This document shows positions 17,184 through 27,837 of a stretch of DNA of 64,000 bases, piece after piece. Origin of the DNA: Prevotella sp. (GTDB taxonomy: Bacteria; Bacteroidota; Bacteroidia; Bacteroidales; Bacteroidaceae); assembly GCA_017509155.1 (NCBI GenBank), contig JAFWQE010000016.1, positions 1-64,000 on the forward strand. Direction: 5' to 3'. The translations under genes and the position numbers were made by a program. The number at the start of each line of letters is the position of its first letter. The stretch's first letter is position 1. A model generated the notes under the pieces. It was not told the DNA's origin, made no database searches, and saw nothing but the letters and a program-made list of their open reading frames with translations.

Positions 17184-19274
17184 TTAATTTTTTTTCAGGA
17201 CAACGGCACTGCGTGCAGGGATGTAAAGTTTGAGCCATTCCTTGTGATCCTTGACGTAGAGCGGGTCGTAGTTCGTCAGATGGGTCATGGTGTCATCGGC
17301 AAATCCGTGGCCGCCAAAGTCCTTTGAATCGGTGTTCAGAACGACGTCGTAGCTGCCCGTAGGCACAAGGAAGCCGTAGTCGGTGAACGACTGCGTGGGC
17401 GAGAAGTTGAACACAAACACGAGGTCGCCCCTCATAAAGGCCAGCACTTGGTCGCCATCGTTGTGCCATATTTCCTGAACAGGCGTGTTCTGGAAGTTCT
17501 TCACGCTCTTGATGACACGGAGCATTTCGCGGTCGAAATCGCCGAGCCAGTGGTAGCAGAGGTCTTTGTTGTCGACGAGGTTCCACTGACGACGAGCATA
17601 TTTGTAGCTCCATCCGTTGCCCTCGCGTGGGAAGTCAATCCATTCGGGATGTCCGAATTCGTTGCCCATGAAGTTGAGATAGCCGCCGTTAATGGCCGCT
17701 GCCGTGACCAGACGTATCATCTTGTGGAGGGCGATGCCACGCTCTGCCACGCCGTTGACGTCCTTCTTGGCGAAGTGCCAGTACATGTCGGCATCGATAA
17801 GCCGGAAGATGATGGTCTTGTCGCCCACCAGTGCCTGATCGTGGCTCTCACAATAAGAGATGGTCTTTTCGTCGGGACGGCGGTTCTTCACCTCCCAGAA
17901 AATGGAGCTGGGCTTCCAGTTCTCGTCAGAGAGTTCCTTGATGGTCTTGATCCAGTAGTCAGGAATGTTCATGGCCATGCGGTAATCGAAGCCGTAGCCT
18001 CCGTCCTCATACTTGGCTGCAAGTCCGGGCATGCCGCTCACTTCCTCTGCAATGGTGATGGCATTCTTGTTTACCTCGTGAATGAGCTTGTTGGCCAGCG
18101 TGAGGTAGCAGATGGCATTGTCGTCCTGATGGCCGTTGAAATAGTCGCCATAGTTGGTGAAGGCCTCGCCCAGTCCGTGACTGTAGTAGAGCATAGACGT
18201 CACTCCGTCGAAGCGGAATCCGTCGAAATGGAACTCCTCCAGCCAGTATTTGCAGTTGGAAAGCAGGAAGTGGATGACGCCATCGTTGCCGTAGTCGAAG
18301 CACAAAGAGTCCCAGGCGGGATGTTCATGACGGTCGCCCGGATAGAAGAACTGGTTGGGATCGCCGGCCAGGTTGCCCAGACCTTCCACCTCATTCTTCA
18401 CGGCGTGTGAGTGGACAATGTCCATAATGACGGCGATGCCGTTCTTATGAGCGGTGTCGATGAGCTCTTTCAGTTCCTCGGGAGTACCAAAACGGCTGCT
18501 GGCAGCAAAGAACGAGCTGACGTGATAGCCGAAGCTTCCGTAGTAGGGATGCTCCTGAATGGCCATGATCTGTATGCAGTTGTAGCCGTCCTTGATGACG
18601 CGCGGCAGCACGTTCTCCCTGAATTCTTTGTAGGTTCCCACCTTCTCGGCGTCCTGTCCCATGCCAATGTGGCACTCGTAGATGAGCAGCGGTGACTTGT
18701 TGGGCTTGAAGGTTTTCTTTTTCCAGACGTAGGGTTTCTCGGGGTCCCACACCTGAGCCGAGAAGATTTTCGTCTGCTCATCCTGCACCACGCGACGGCA
18801 CCAGGCGGGAATTCTCTCCCCTTCTCCACCGTTCCAGTGTACGTGCATCTTATAGAGGTCGCCGTGCTTCATGGCCTTGGCCGGCAATTTCAGCTCCCAG
18901 TTGCCTGTTCCTTCTATGCGTTTGGCCTTGTATTTGTCTGTTTCCTGCCAGTTGTTGAAATCGCCCACGAGGTAGATTTCCGTGGCATTAGGTGCCCACT
19001 CGCGGAACACCCATCCACCGCGTGCCGTCTTGTGGAGGCCGTAATAGAGGTGGCCTGACGCAAACTCAGAGAGCGTTTTCTTCCCGTTTTGCGTCAGCTG
19101 GTTGATTTTCCACTCGGCATGTTCGTGACGTCCGCGGATGGCATCCTCGAAGGGTTCCAGGTAGCCATCGTTCTGAACCAGTCCTATGTGTTTCGGCTTG
19201 CGCTCGGCAACCGTCTTTTTTGCGGCGGGCTTCTTCGCAGCCTTTTTCTCTGTTGTTTTCTTTGTTGTTGCCAT
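17184..19274 (-). CDS. glgB: 1,4-alpha-glucan branching enzyme
   Basis: Introduces alpha-1,6 branches into glycogen. 696 residues: CBM48-like domain about 75-175, GH13 barrel about 200-560, C-terminal beta domain. The catalytic triad is visible as Asp356 (FDGFRFDGV), Glu411 (ITIAEEVSG) and Asp479 (ESHDQAL). The numbering and overall shape are closer to the eukaryotic-type branching enzymes (GH13_8) than to E. coli GlgB. The first 30 residues are a Lys/Ala-rich tail (TTEKKAAKKPAAKKTVAERK) not needed for the fold. It lies downstream of the yhcH-like gene and upstream of a membrane protein gene, all on the minus strand. Confidence 0.93.
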   Translation of the reverse strand: MATTKKTTEKKAAKKPAAKKTVAERKPKHIGLVQNDGYLEPFEDAIRGRHEHAEWKINQLTQNGKKTLSEFASGHLYYGLHKTARGGWVFREWAPNATEIYLVGDFNNWQETDKYKAKRIEGTGNWELKLPAKAMKHGDLYKMHVHWNGGEGERIPAWCRRVVQDEQTKIFSAQVWDPEKPYVWKKKTFKPNKSPLLIYECHIGMGQDAEKVGTYKEFRENVLPRVIKDGYNCIQIMAIQEHPYYGSFGYHVSSFFAASSRFGTPEELKELIDTAHKNGIAVIMDIVHSHAVKNEVEGLGNLAGDPNQFFYPGDRHEHPAWDSLCFDYGNDGVIHFLLSNCKYWLEEFHFDGFRFDGVTSMLYYSHGLGEAFTNYGDYFNGHQDDNAICYLTLANKLIHEVNKNAITIAEEVSGMPGLAAKYEDGGYGFDYRMAMNIPDYWIKTIKELSDENWKPSSIFWEVKNRRPDEKTISYCESHDQALVGDKTIIFRLIDADMYWHFAKKDVNGVAERGIALHKMIRLVTAAAINGGYLNFMGNEFGHPEWIDFPREGNGWSYKYARRQWNLVDNKDLCYHWLGDFDREMLRVIKSVKNFQNTPVQEIWHNDGDQVLAFMRGDLVFVFNFSPTQSFTDYGFLVPTGSYDVVLNTDSKDFGGHGFADDTMTHLTNYDPLYVKDHKEWLKLYIPARSAVVLKKN

Positions 19275-19328
19275 GATATTGATTGTTATGTAAAACGACT
19301 GGAGCGGCTTCTGCTCCTTTCTTTGTCC

Positions 19329-19772
19329 TTAAGCCTTCACTTTGAAGATGGCCTTCCTGATCTCGGGCTGTTCGCTGATGCACGGTGCATGTCCGTCCTG
19401 CGGCCAGAAGATGGCCATCTCTCCTGGCTTGCATGTGAAGTAGGTCTCGGCGGGTCCGTCGTATTTCGTCACGTCCTTCTCATCGTTGTAGTCTGCCGCT
19501 GGCAGGTCCTTCAGGGGCGTGTAGCCGAATGTCTCGGGCGCGCTGAGGGGAATCTGGATGTCGAGCATACTCCTGTGTGTCTCCAGCTTGGCCGTTTCGC
19601 GGGTCTTGCCCTTGGCTGTCTGGATGTTCACGAAGAGGTCGTCGCCCTTGATGAAGTGCTTTCCCTCTTCCAACTTGTTCAGATCGTTAGTCTTTAAGAA
19701 ATCCACAATGTCCTTGAAGAGTGGATTGAGGCTTTCATAGAAGCTCAGTTTGTCAAGTGTATCTACTACCAT
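19329..19772 (-). CDS. YhcH/YjgK/YiaL family protein
   Basis: 147 residues matching the YhcH/YjgK/YiaL (DUF386) cupin-like family: ETHRSMLDIQIPLSAPETFGY, then KPGEMAIFWPQDGHAPCI, which holds the metal-binding Glu and His. Family members are linked to sugar (sialic acid, galactoside) metabolism, possibly as anomerases or isomerases; the substrate here is unknown. It leads a minus-strand group with glgB. The region expected to hold its promoter is occupied by the H3 hairpin element. Confidence 0.85.
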   Translation of the reverse strand: MVVDTLDKLSFYESLNPLFKDIVDFLKTNDLNKLEEGKHFIKGDDLFVNIQTAKGKTRETAKLETHRSMLDIQIPLSAPETFGYTPLKDLPAADYNDEKDVTKYDGPAETYFTCKPGEMAIFWPQDGHAPCISEQPEIRKAIFKVKA

Positions 19773-19784
19773 ACCTATATGTTT

Positions 19785-19967
19785 AATGATTGAAGTTTCG
19801 GTTGTTCTATACTTTTTGGAGTTTGGGAGTTTAGGAGTTTGGGAGGTTAGACGATAGATGTTTTCGCTCTTTTTCCGGGATTTCCAGAATCAGAACTAAT
19901 GTCCAGACTCCTAAACTCCCAGACTCCTACACTCCTAAATCAACTTCCGAAAGTTGAGTTGAATGAT
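19785..19967. repeat. GGAGTTTGG-type hairpin element (H3)
   Basis: Left arm GGAGTTTGGGAGTTTAGGAG (from 19819) and a complementary right arm to 19938 flank a GACGATA-containing loop. The right end reads CGAAAGTTGAGTTG. The hexamer AATGAT occurs at both borders (19785-19790 and 19962-19967), a possible target duplication. It separates the yhcH-like gene from the MORN gene. Confidence 0.7.
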
Positions 19968-19974
19968 AAATCTG

Positions 19975-21084
19975 TCAGCTCTTCACTTTTCTTCCGTTCA
20001 CATACATGCCCTGTTCGACAATCTTTCCCGACCGGTCCTTGATGACGTATGCGCCGTCGCGCTCATCGTCCTTGTATGTTCCTTCGAATCGTTTTCCTTC
20101 CTTGTCTTCCTCGATGGCCGCACCGTTTCGCTTGCCGTTTCTGTAGATGCCGCGGAAGCGCGTTCCGTCGTGATAGTGAATGACCACCTCTCCGTCGATG
20201 TCGCCGTCCTTGAATCCGCCTTCAAACACGTCGCCGGTCTTCTTGGTCAGCTTTCCTCTTCCGTTTTGCTTGTCGTCTTTCCACGAGCCAGTGTACACGT
20301 CGCCGTTCTTCCATGTGAACGTTCCCAGCCCGTCCTTGTTGCCGTCTTTGAAATGGCCGGTGTATTTGTCGCCGTTGGCATAGCGGAACACACCCTCGCC
20401 GGTGCGCTCTCCCTGCACGTAGGTGCCGTCGTAGCGGTCGCCGTTCTGGAACTTATAGGTGCCGCGTCCGTTCTGGAAATCGTCCTTCCAGTCGCCAGTA
20501 TACTCGTCGCCGTTGGAGAACTTGTTGGTGCCTCTTCCTGAACGCATGTTGTTCTGAAACGTTCCCTCGTAGGTGCTTCCGTCGCCCCAGTCGTAGAAAC
20601 CCCGTCCCCACTTCATGTCGTTCCTCCATTCTCCCTCGTAATAGGCACCGTTGGCAAACACATATTTGCCACGTCCGTGGCGCTGGTCTTTCTCCCATTC
20701 GCCGTCGTAGACGTCGCCATTGTAGTAGTACATCACACCGTGGCCCTGCTGAAAGTCGCGATACCACAGTCCCACATATTTATTATTATTGGAGAAATAG
20801 AACGTTCCCTTGCCGTGCTGATGGTCGGCCAGCCAGTCGCCTTCGTATTTCTCGCCGTCGGAAAACGAGTAGTTGCCATAGCCTTCGCGCTTGCCTTTGG
20901 CATACTCACCTTCGTAGATATCACCATTACTATATACGGCTCTGCCCTTGCCATGTGGCTTGCCGCCATTCATTTCTCCCTGATACTGGCCGCCGTCTTT
21001 GGTAATACACGAGCCCAGGGTTATCTGGGCATGGACTCCCATCGGCATCAGCATCAGCATTAGTGCAAATATCTTTGTCTTCAC
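19975..21084 (-). CDS. Secreted MORN-repeat protein
   Basis: I take the GTG at 21084 as start (369 residues), since it begins a signal peptide (KTKIFALMLMLMPMGVHA) and lies about 25 bp after a perfect promoter; the ATG at 21150 lies upstream of that promoter. The mature protein is about 14 MORN repeats of 23 residues (YEGEYAKGKREGYGNYSFSDG type), ending GMYVNGRKVKS. MORN repeats form elongated beta-hairpin solenoids that bind membranes or proteins; no catalytic domain is attached. Function unknown, probably periplasmic or surface-located. Confidence 0.88.
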   Translation of the reverse strand: MKTKIFALMLMLMPMGVHAQITLGSCITKDGGQYQGEMNGGKPHGKGRAVYSNGDIYEGEYAKGKREGYGNYSFSDGEKYEGDWLADHQHGKGTFYFSNNNKYVGLWYRDFQQGHGVMYYYNGDVYDGEWEKDQRHGRGKYVFANGAYYEGEWRNDMKWGRGFYDWGDGSTYEGTFQNNMRSGRGTNKFSNGDEYTGDWKDDFQNGRGTYKFQNGDRYDGTYVQGERTGEGVFRYANGDKYTGHFKDGNKDGLGTFTWKNGDVYTGSWKDDKQNGRGKLTKKTGDVFEGGFKDGDIDGEVVIHYHDGTRFRGIYRNGKRNGAAIEEDKEGKRFEGTYKDDERDGAYVIKDRSGKIVEQGMYVNGRKVKS

Positions 21085-21108
21085 GATAATCCTTTTAAAA
21101 TTTATCTC

Positions 21109-21139
21109 CAAAAGTAAGCATAATCTGCCATTTGGCAAA
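21109..21139 (-). promoter_or_regulatory. Promoter of the MORN gene
   Basis: On the minus strand TTTG (21136-21139), 19 bp, TACTTTTG (21109-21116), which supports the GTG start at 21084. Confidence 0.8.
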
Positions 21140-21189
21140 ACTTTTTTCACTTAATTCATATTTCATAATTGAGAATTCATATTTTTTAG

Positions 21190-21197
21190 TATCTTTG
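21190..21197 (+). promoter_or_regulatory. kdsB: -7 box upstream of kdsB
   Basis: TATCTTTG stands 37 bp before the kdsB ATG. A weak TTG lies about 18 bp upstream in place of a full -33 TTTG. Confidence 0.6.
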
Positions 21198-21234
21198 CGC
21201 ACAAATTCATCGAAAAAGAGGAAAGGAAACAAGC

Positions 21235-22011
21235 ATGATGAAACACCAACTGAAATGCGTGGCCATCATTCCGGCGCGCTATGCTTCCACTCGTTTTTCT
21301 GGCAAGCCACTGGCCATGCTGGGCGGCAAGACGGTCATCGAGCGTGTGTATGAAAAGGCGGTTGCGACGCTTGGCGAGGCCTACGTGGCCACCGACGATG
21401 AGCGCATCCGCGAGGCAGTCTGCCGGTTCGGCGGAAAGGCCGTGATGACCAGCGACCAGCATCGCAGCGGAACCGACCGCATTGCCGAGGCGGCACGCAT
21501 CATCGGCACTGACGCCGACGTCATTGTCAACATACAGGGCGACGAGCCGTTCATACACGCGTCGCAGATCGAGGCTGCCATTGGCTGCTTCGATGACCCG
21601 GAGACGCAGATAGCCACATTGGGAAAACCGTTCACCACCGACAAGGACTTCCAGGCGCTGAGCAACCCCAACAGTCCGAAACTGGTGACCGACCTGAGAG
21701 GCTTTGCCCTCTACTTCAGCCGCAGCGTCATACCCTACGTTCGCGGAAAGGAGACCAGCGAGTGGATAGCGAGCCACACGTTCTTGAAGCACATCGGACT
21801 GTATGCCTATCGCCGCGACGTCTTGCAGGCCGTCACATTGCTGAAACCGTCGCCGCTCGAAGTGGCAGAAAGCCTGGAACAACTGCGATGGCTACAGAAC
21901 GGCTACAGGATACGCGTGGCCACCACAGACCTCGAGACGGTGGGCATTGACACGCCCGAAGACCTGCAGAAAGCGGCTGCCATGCTGGCAGAATTCGACG
22001 AAAAGCGTTGA
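21235..22011 (+). CDS. kdsB: 3-deoxy-manno-octulosonate cytidylyltransferase (CMP-KDO synthetase)
   Basis: Activates KDO with CTP for lipopolysaccharide inner-core synthesis; cytoplasmic. 258 residues, normal size. The nucleotide-binding N-terminus IIPARYASTRFSGKPL is diagnostic, followed by VYVATDDERI-like and VNIQGDEPFI segments and the C-terminal IDTPEDL. It stands alone between its own promoter and a 195-bp repeat element that begins 2 bp after the stop codon. Confidence 0.95.
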   Translation: MMKHQLKCVAIIPARYASTRFSGKPLAMLGGKTVIERVYEKAVATLGEAYVATDDERIREAVCRFGGKAVMTSDQHRSGTDRIAEAARIIGTDADVIVNIQGDEPFIHASQIEAAIGCFDDPETQIATLGKPFTTDKDFQALSNPNSPKLVTDLRGFALYFSRSVIPYVRGKETSEWIASHTFLKHIGLYAYRRDVLQAVTLLKPSPLEVAESLEQLRWLQNGYRIRVATTDLETVGIDTPEDLQKAAAMLAEFDEKR

Positions 22012-22012
22012 C

Positions 22013-22207
22013 AAAAGGGCTTTTTCAGAGGCTTTGTTTTTACGTTTTAAGTCACTGATATTGACGGATTTACAACGCAAAAGCGCAGTCCTCGTTGAGT
22101 CTTTCCTTTCGAGGACTCGAGTCCCGACGCCGAAAGGACTGCTGTCGTTTGACGGACGGACTCGAGTAGTATGGCGCACGGACTCGAGTAGTATGGCGCG
22201 CGGACTC
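22013..22207 (+). repeat. 195-bp spaced element, copy 2
   Basis: Same layout as 13301-13495: AAAA at 22013, TTAAGT at 22047, GGACTCGAGTCC at 22113-22124, closing GACTC at 22207. The tail holds two near-identical 22-bp units beginning GGACTCGAGTAGTATGG. It starts directly after the kdsB stop. Confidence 0.85.
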
Positions 22208-22474
22208 ATCAGTCTGGCAGACAACTGAAAAAAAGACGCCAGATAAATGATAAAAAACTGGCGGGAAAACAACATTTATCTGCCAACAAAACAACAGAAG
22301 AGCGAAAGCATGACCAGCGCATAGAGACAGAAGCCGCGGAAAGGTGCACACGGGGAAACATCAAAAGACGCGGAAAGGTGTATGACACGCGTGTTATACA
22401 GCCATGAGAAAAAGGAAAAGACAAGCCCCGTCACCTGTAAGGCAGGGCGACCAACGCGACACCATCGACCGCAT

Positions 22475-22491
22475 TTGGCATGATGTTTGCT
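22475..22491 (+). promoter_or_regulatory. clpC: Candidate sigma-54 type promoter of clpC
   Basis: TTGGCATGATGTTTGCT has GG and GC exactly 12 bp apart, the -24/-12 spacing of sigma-54 promoters. It lies about 70 bp upstream of clpC in a gap where I see no TTTG/TAnnTTTG pair. The match is short and could be chance. Confidence 0.35.
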
Positions 22492-22557
22492 GAATCAATA
22501 TACGCATACACATTATAGAATAAATAATAAGGCAAAAAGAAGGAAACGGAATAATAT

Positions 22558-25104
<2,547 letters not shown>

Positions 25105-25187
25105 CATGATGCCGCCTCGTGGGGCGGCATCATGCTACCCAAAAACGGCAAACGGCAATTGCATTCACTGCAACTGCCGTTTTATTT
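25105..25187. terminator. Tandem terminators after clpC
   Basis: CATGATGCCGCC/GGCGGCATCATG (25105-25116 with 25123-25134) is a perfect 12-bp stem starting at the stop codon. A second hairpin, AAACGGCAATTGCA/TGCAACTGCCGTTT (25150-25182), is followed by TATTTTG and preceded by A5, so it can act on both strands. Confidence 0.85.
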
Positions 25188-25322
25188 TGTTTCTAAAATC
25201 TACGCTTTTTTTCTCTCAATTTTTCCTATTACCTTTTTAATATGTTATCACTGAAAAGCATCTTTTACCTAGTTCTAATACTCTTCCATTGAGATATGCG
25301 CGTCAGTCTTGTTTTGACAATG

Positions 25323-25330
25323 CAAAGGTA
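25323..25330 (-). promoter_or_regulatory. Isolated minus-strand -7 box with no gene behind it
   Basis: TACCTTTG on the minus strand points towards the clpC terminators, with no ORF of note between. It might drive a short antisense or small RNA of about 170 nt ending at the 25150-25182 hairpin. No clear -33 element is seen. Confidence 0.25.
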
Positions 25331-25390
25331 GCACGAAAGAATGAATACGCATGCTCGGCAGCGAGTTTTTTTGTTGAAAGGCTCGCGTTT

Positions 25391-25404
25391 TTGACCTACA
25401 TCAA
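25391..25404. promoter_or_regulatory. CRP/FNR-family-like box upstream of the dicarboxylate transporter
   Basis: TTGACCTACATCAA differs from the FNR consensus TTGAT-N4-ATCAA at one position. It is about 100 bp upstream of the -7 box at 25491. Confidence 0.35.
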
Positions 25405-25490
25405 ACAAGTGTGTCCGAGCACAACACGAAGTTTTTCGGTTAAAAGGAAAAAAAACGCAACAAAACGACCTGTCTTTCAGTTTATTTTGC

Positions 25491-25498
25491 TACTTTTG
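25491..25498 (+). promoter_or_regulatory. -7 box of the C4-dicarboxylate transporter gene
   Basis: TACTTTTG stands 61 bp before the ATG. No TTTG lies at the usual upstream distance, which would fit activator-dependent transcription. Confidence 0.55.
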
Positions 25499-25558
25499 TA
25501 CCAAATTATGCTGAAACAGAATAATAACATAACATAACCATTTAAAAATTTAACACCT

Positions 25559-27034
25559 ATGAGTATTCTAATGATTGTCCAGCTCTGCATCGTATTGCTG
25601 GCTCTTTGGGTGGGTTCTCGCTACGGCAGTCTTGCACTGGGTGCCATTTCCGGCATCGGCCTTGCCCTTCTGGTTTTCGGGTTCGGACTGAAACCCGGCA
25701 CACCTCCCACTGACGTGATCTACATCATCATCGCAGCAGTGACCTGCGCCGGCGTGCTTCAGGCATCGGGCGGCATGGACTGGATGATTCAGATTGCCGA
25801 GAAGATGTTGCGCAAGCATCCCGACCGCATCACGTTCCTGGCCCCCATCACCACCTTCTTCCTCACCGTTCTGGTGGGAACTGGTCACGTGGTCTACACA
25901 CTGATGCCCATCATCTGCGACATCGCGCTGAAGAAAGGCATCCGTCCCGAGCGTCCCTGCGGTGTGGCTTCCATCGCCTCACAGGTTGGTATCACCTGCT
26001 CGCCTATCGCTGCTGCCGTCGTTGCTTTCGCGTCTATCTCTGGCAGCAATGGCTTCCACGTGAACAACCTGCAGATTATCATGGTCACCATTCCTGCCTG
26101 TCTCTGTGGACTCATCTGCGCCGCTACCGCTTCCTATCGCCGTGGCAAGGACCTCGATAAGGACCCGCAGTTCCAGGAGCGCCTGAAAGACCCCGCACAG
26201 TATCAGTACATCTATGGTAGTTCGGCTACTACGCTCGACAAGAAGATTACTTCCGATGCCAAGCACGCCGTGTATGTATTCCTCATCGCACTGGCCGTCA
26301 TCGTCATGTTCTCCATCGTACAGATGTTCGGCGGAAACATTCTTCCCACCTACGACACGATACAAGCCGTGAAGGGAGGTCCCGCTGAGATTACGCTCGA
26401 AGGCGGAGTCGTGGAGACAGCCAAGCAGCTGGCAGCGTCGGGTGTGGTGCTCGAGGGTGTCACAGAGGTCGTGAAGAAGCCGCTGGCCATGAACCTTGTC
26501 ATCCAGATTGTGATGATTTCGGCCGCCGCCCTGATGATTATCTTCTGCAAGGCAAAGCCCAAGAAGGCTGTCGGCGGAGCTGTCTGGCAGTCGGGAATGG
26601 TCGCAGTGGTCGCCATTTACGGCATTGCCTGGCTGGCCGATACATATTTCGGCAACTACATGGATGAGATGAAACTCATGCTGAAAGACCTTGTCTCGGC
26701 CTATCCGTGGACCATCGCCATCGCCTTCTTCCTCGTTTCCGTGCTCATCAACTCACAGGGCGCCGTAGTGGTGGCCATGCTTCCGCTGGGCTACTCGCTG
26801 GGCATTGAGGGCTGGATTCTGCTGGGTGTGCTGCCCTCAGTTTATGGATACTTCTTCATCCCCAACTATCCTTCCGACATTGCTACGGTGAACTTCGACC
26901 GGTCGGGCACGACGGTTATCGGCAAATACCTGCTGAACCACTCGTTCATGATGCCTGGCCTCATCAGCGTCATCGTCAGCACCATCGTGGCCTACGGACT
27001 GTCTGCCCTGTTCCATCAGCTAGGAATGTATTGA
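25559..27034 (+). CDS. Anaerobic C4-dicarboxylate transporter (DcuA/DcuB family)
   Basis: Inner-membrane exchanger of fumarate, malate, aspartate and succinate. 491 residues with about 12 helices. Family segments are GGMDWMIQIAEKMLRKHPDRITFLAPITTFFLTVLVGTGHVVYTLMP near the start, VASQVGITCSPIAAAV-like in the middle and GYFFIPNYPSDIATVNFDRSGTT near the end. It is longer than E. coli DcuA/DcuB (about 435-445) because of an extra loop at residues 260-310. In a fumarate-respiring Bacteroidales it would swap substrate for succinate. Single-gene unit with terminator. Confidence 0.9.
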   Translation: MSILMIVQLCIVLLALWVGSRYGSLALGAISGIGLALLVFGFGLKPGTPPTDVIYIIIAAVTCAGVLQASGGMDWMIQIAEKMLRKHPDRITFLAPITTFFLTVLVGTGHVVYTLMPIICDIALKKGIRPERPCGVASIASQVGITCSPIAAAVVAFASISGSNGFHVNNLQIIMVTIPACLCGLICAATASYRRGKDLDKDPQFQERLKDPAQYQYIYGSSATTLDKKITSDAKHAVYVFLIALAVIVMFSIVQMFGGNILPTYDTIQAVKGGPAEITLEGGVVETAKQLAASGVVLEGVTEVVKKPLAMNLVIQIVMISAAALMIIFCKAKPKKAVGGAVWQSGMVAVVAIYGIAWLADTYFGNYMDEMKLMLKDLVSAYPWTIAIAFFLVSVLINSQGAVVVAMLPLGYSLGIEGWILLGVLPSVYGYFFIPNYPSDIATVNFDRSGTTVIGKYLLNHSFMMPGLISVIVSTIVAYGLSALFHQLGMY

Positions 27035-27070
27035 TCGTCCTGAAGGCTGCGGCCTTTAAAGCATAGCTAG

Positions 27071-27104
27071 GCGGTTTCTCTCACGAAGGGAAACCGCTTC
27101 TTTT
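27071..27104 (+). terminator. Terminator of the dicarboxylate transporter gene
   Basis: GCGGTTTCTCT pairs with AGGGAAACCGC, followed by TTCTTTTG. Confidence 0.85.
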
Positions 27105-27266
27105 GTTCAACAGGTTTTAACATAGAAGGCCATGTTCCTCTGAAAAAAACTTAACAATCGGCCACGCTTTTAAACGACTTTCCGCCCTCAGTGTCTTACT
27201 ATTGTGTTTCGAAAGCTAAGATATCCGACATACATATTACATTCATAAATATAAATAGTTAAGACA

Positions 27267-27734
27267 ATGAAAAAGTTATTTTTATCGATGGCATTGGTCC
27301 TCTCGCTGACCACGGCCAACGCTCAGACCGAAAGGCCGCAGCAACGTCAACGCATGGACCGCACAGAGATGATGGTCAAGGAGTATGGACTGGATGCTCA
27401 ACAGGCAGAAAAGCTGAAAGTGCTGAATGAGAAATATGCGGACATGTTCCGCCATGGCCCACGCGGCGGACGCCCAGGTGGCCCGCGCGGCGGACAGGAT
27501 CAGCGCCAAAGAATGCAGCCCCCAACAGATGGGCAGACCGCAGCAACGCCTCAGCCGCAGCGTCCACAGCAGCGCATGGACGGCGACAGGCAGCAGCGCA
27601 TGGAAGAATTCAGAAAGAAGATGGACGAATACAACAAGGAACTGAAGGGCATCATGACGGAAAGCCAGTACGACGCCTATCAGAAAAAAATGGAGGAAAT
27701 GAGGAAGAATCGTCCGATGCGCAGAAACCCATAA
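27267..27734 (+). CDS. Small secreted Arg/Gln-rich protein (DUF4890-like)
   Basis: 155 residues: signal peptide MKKLFLSMALVLSLTTANA, a helix (RTEMMVKEYGLDAQQAEKLKVLNEKYADMF), a Gly/Arg/Pro/Gln-rich linker, and a second helix ending GIMTESQYDAYQKKMEEMRK. The paired helices with an LTxxQ-like motif recall the Spy/CpxP type of periplasmic stress proteins, and the whole resembles DUF4890 of Bacteroidetes. Chaperone or envelope-stress function is inference only. Followed by a degenerate hairpin element. Confidence 0.7.
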   Translation: MKKLFLSMALVLSLTTANAQTERPQQRQRMDRTEMMVKEYGLDAQQAEKLKVLNEKYADMFRHGPRGGRPGGPRGGQDQRQRMQPPTDGQTAATPQPQRPQQRMDGDRQQRMEEFRKKMDEYNKELKGIMTESQYDAYQKKMEEMRKNRPMRRNP

Positions 27735-27742
27735 CTCTCATA

Positions 27743-27800
27743 TTGGAGTTATAGGAGTTCAGAAGTACAGGAGTTGCAGACGATACGCTGAACGTCTGAA
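27743..27800. repeat. Degenerate GGAGTT-type element (H4, left half)
   Basis: GGAGTTATAGGAGTTCAG, a further GGAGTT unit and GACGATA are seen, but the complementary right arm is missing apart from GAACGTCTGAA. It looks like a decayed copy of the H1-H3 type. Confidence 0.5.
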
Positions 27801-27837
27801 ACCATTCATAACACCTGTCGCGAAGACGAACCACAAA

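Noticed and set aside
22113..22207. CRISPR-like array suggested by 22-bp regular repeats
   Set aside because: The units are contiguous, without spacers, and no cas genes are in the window.
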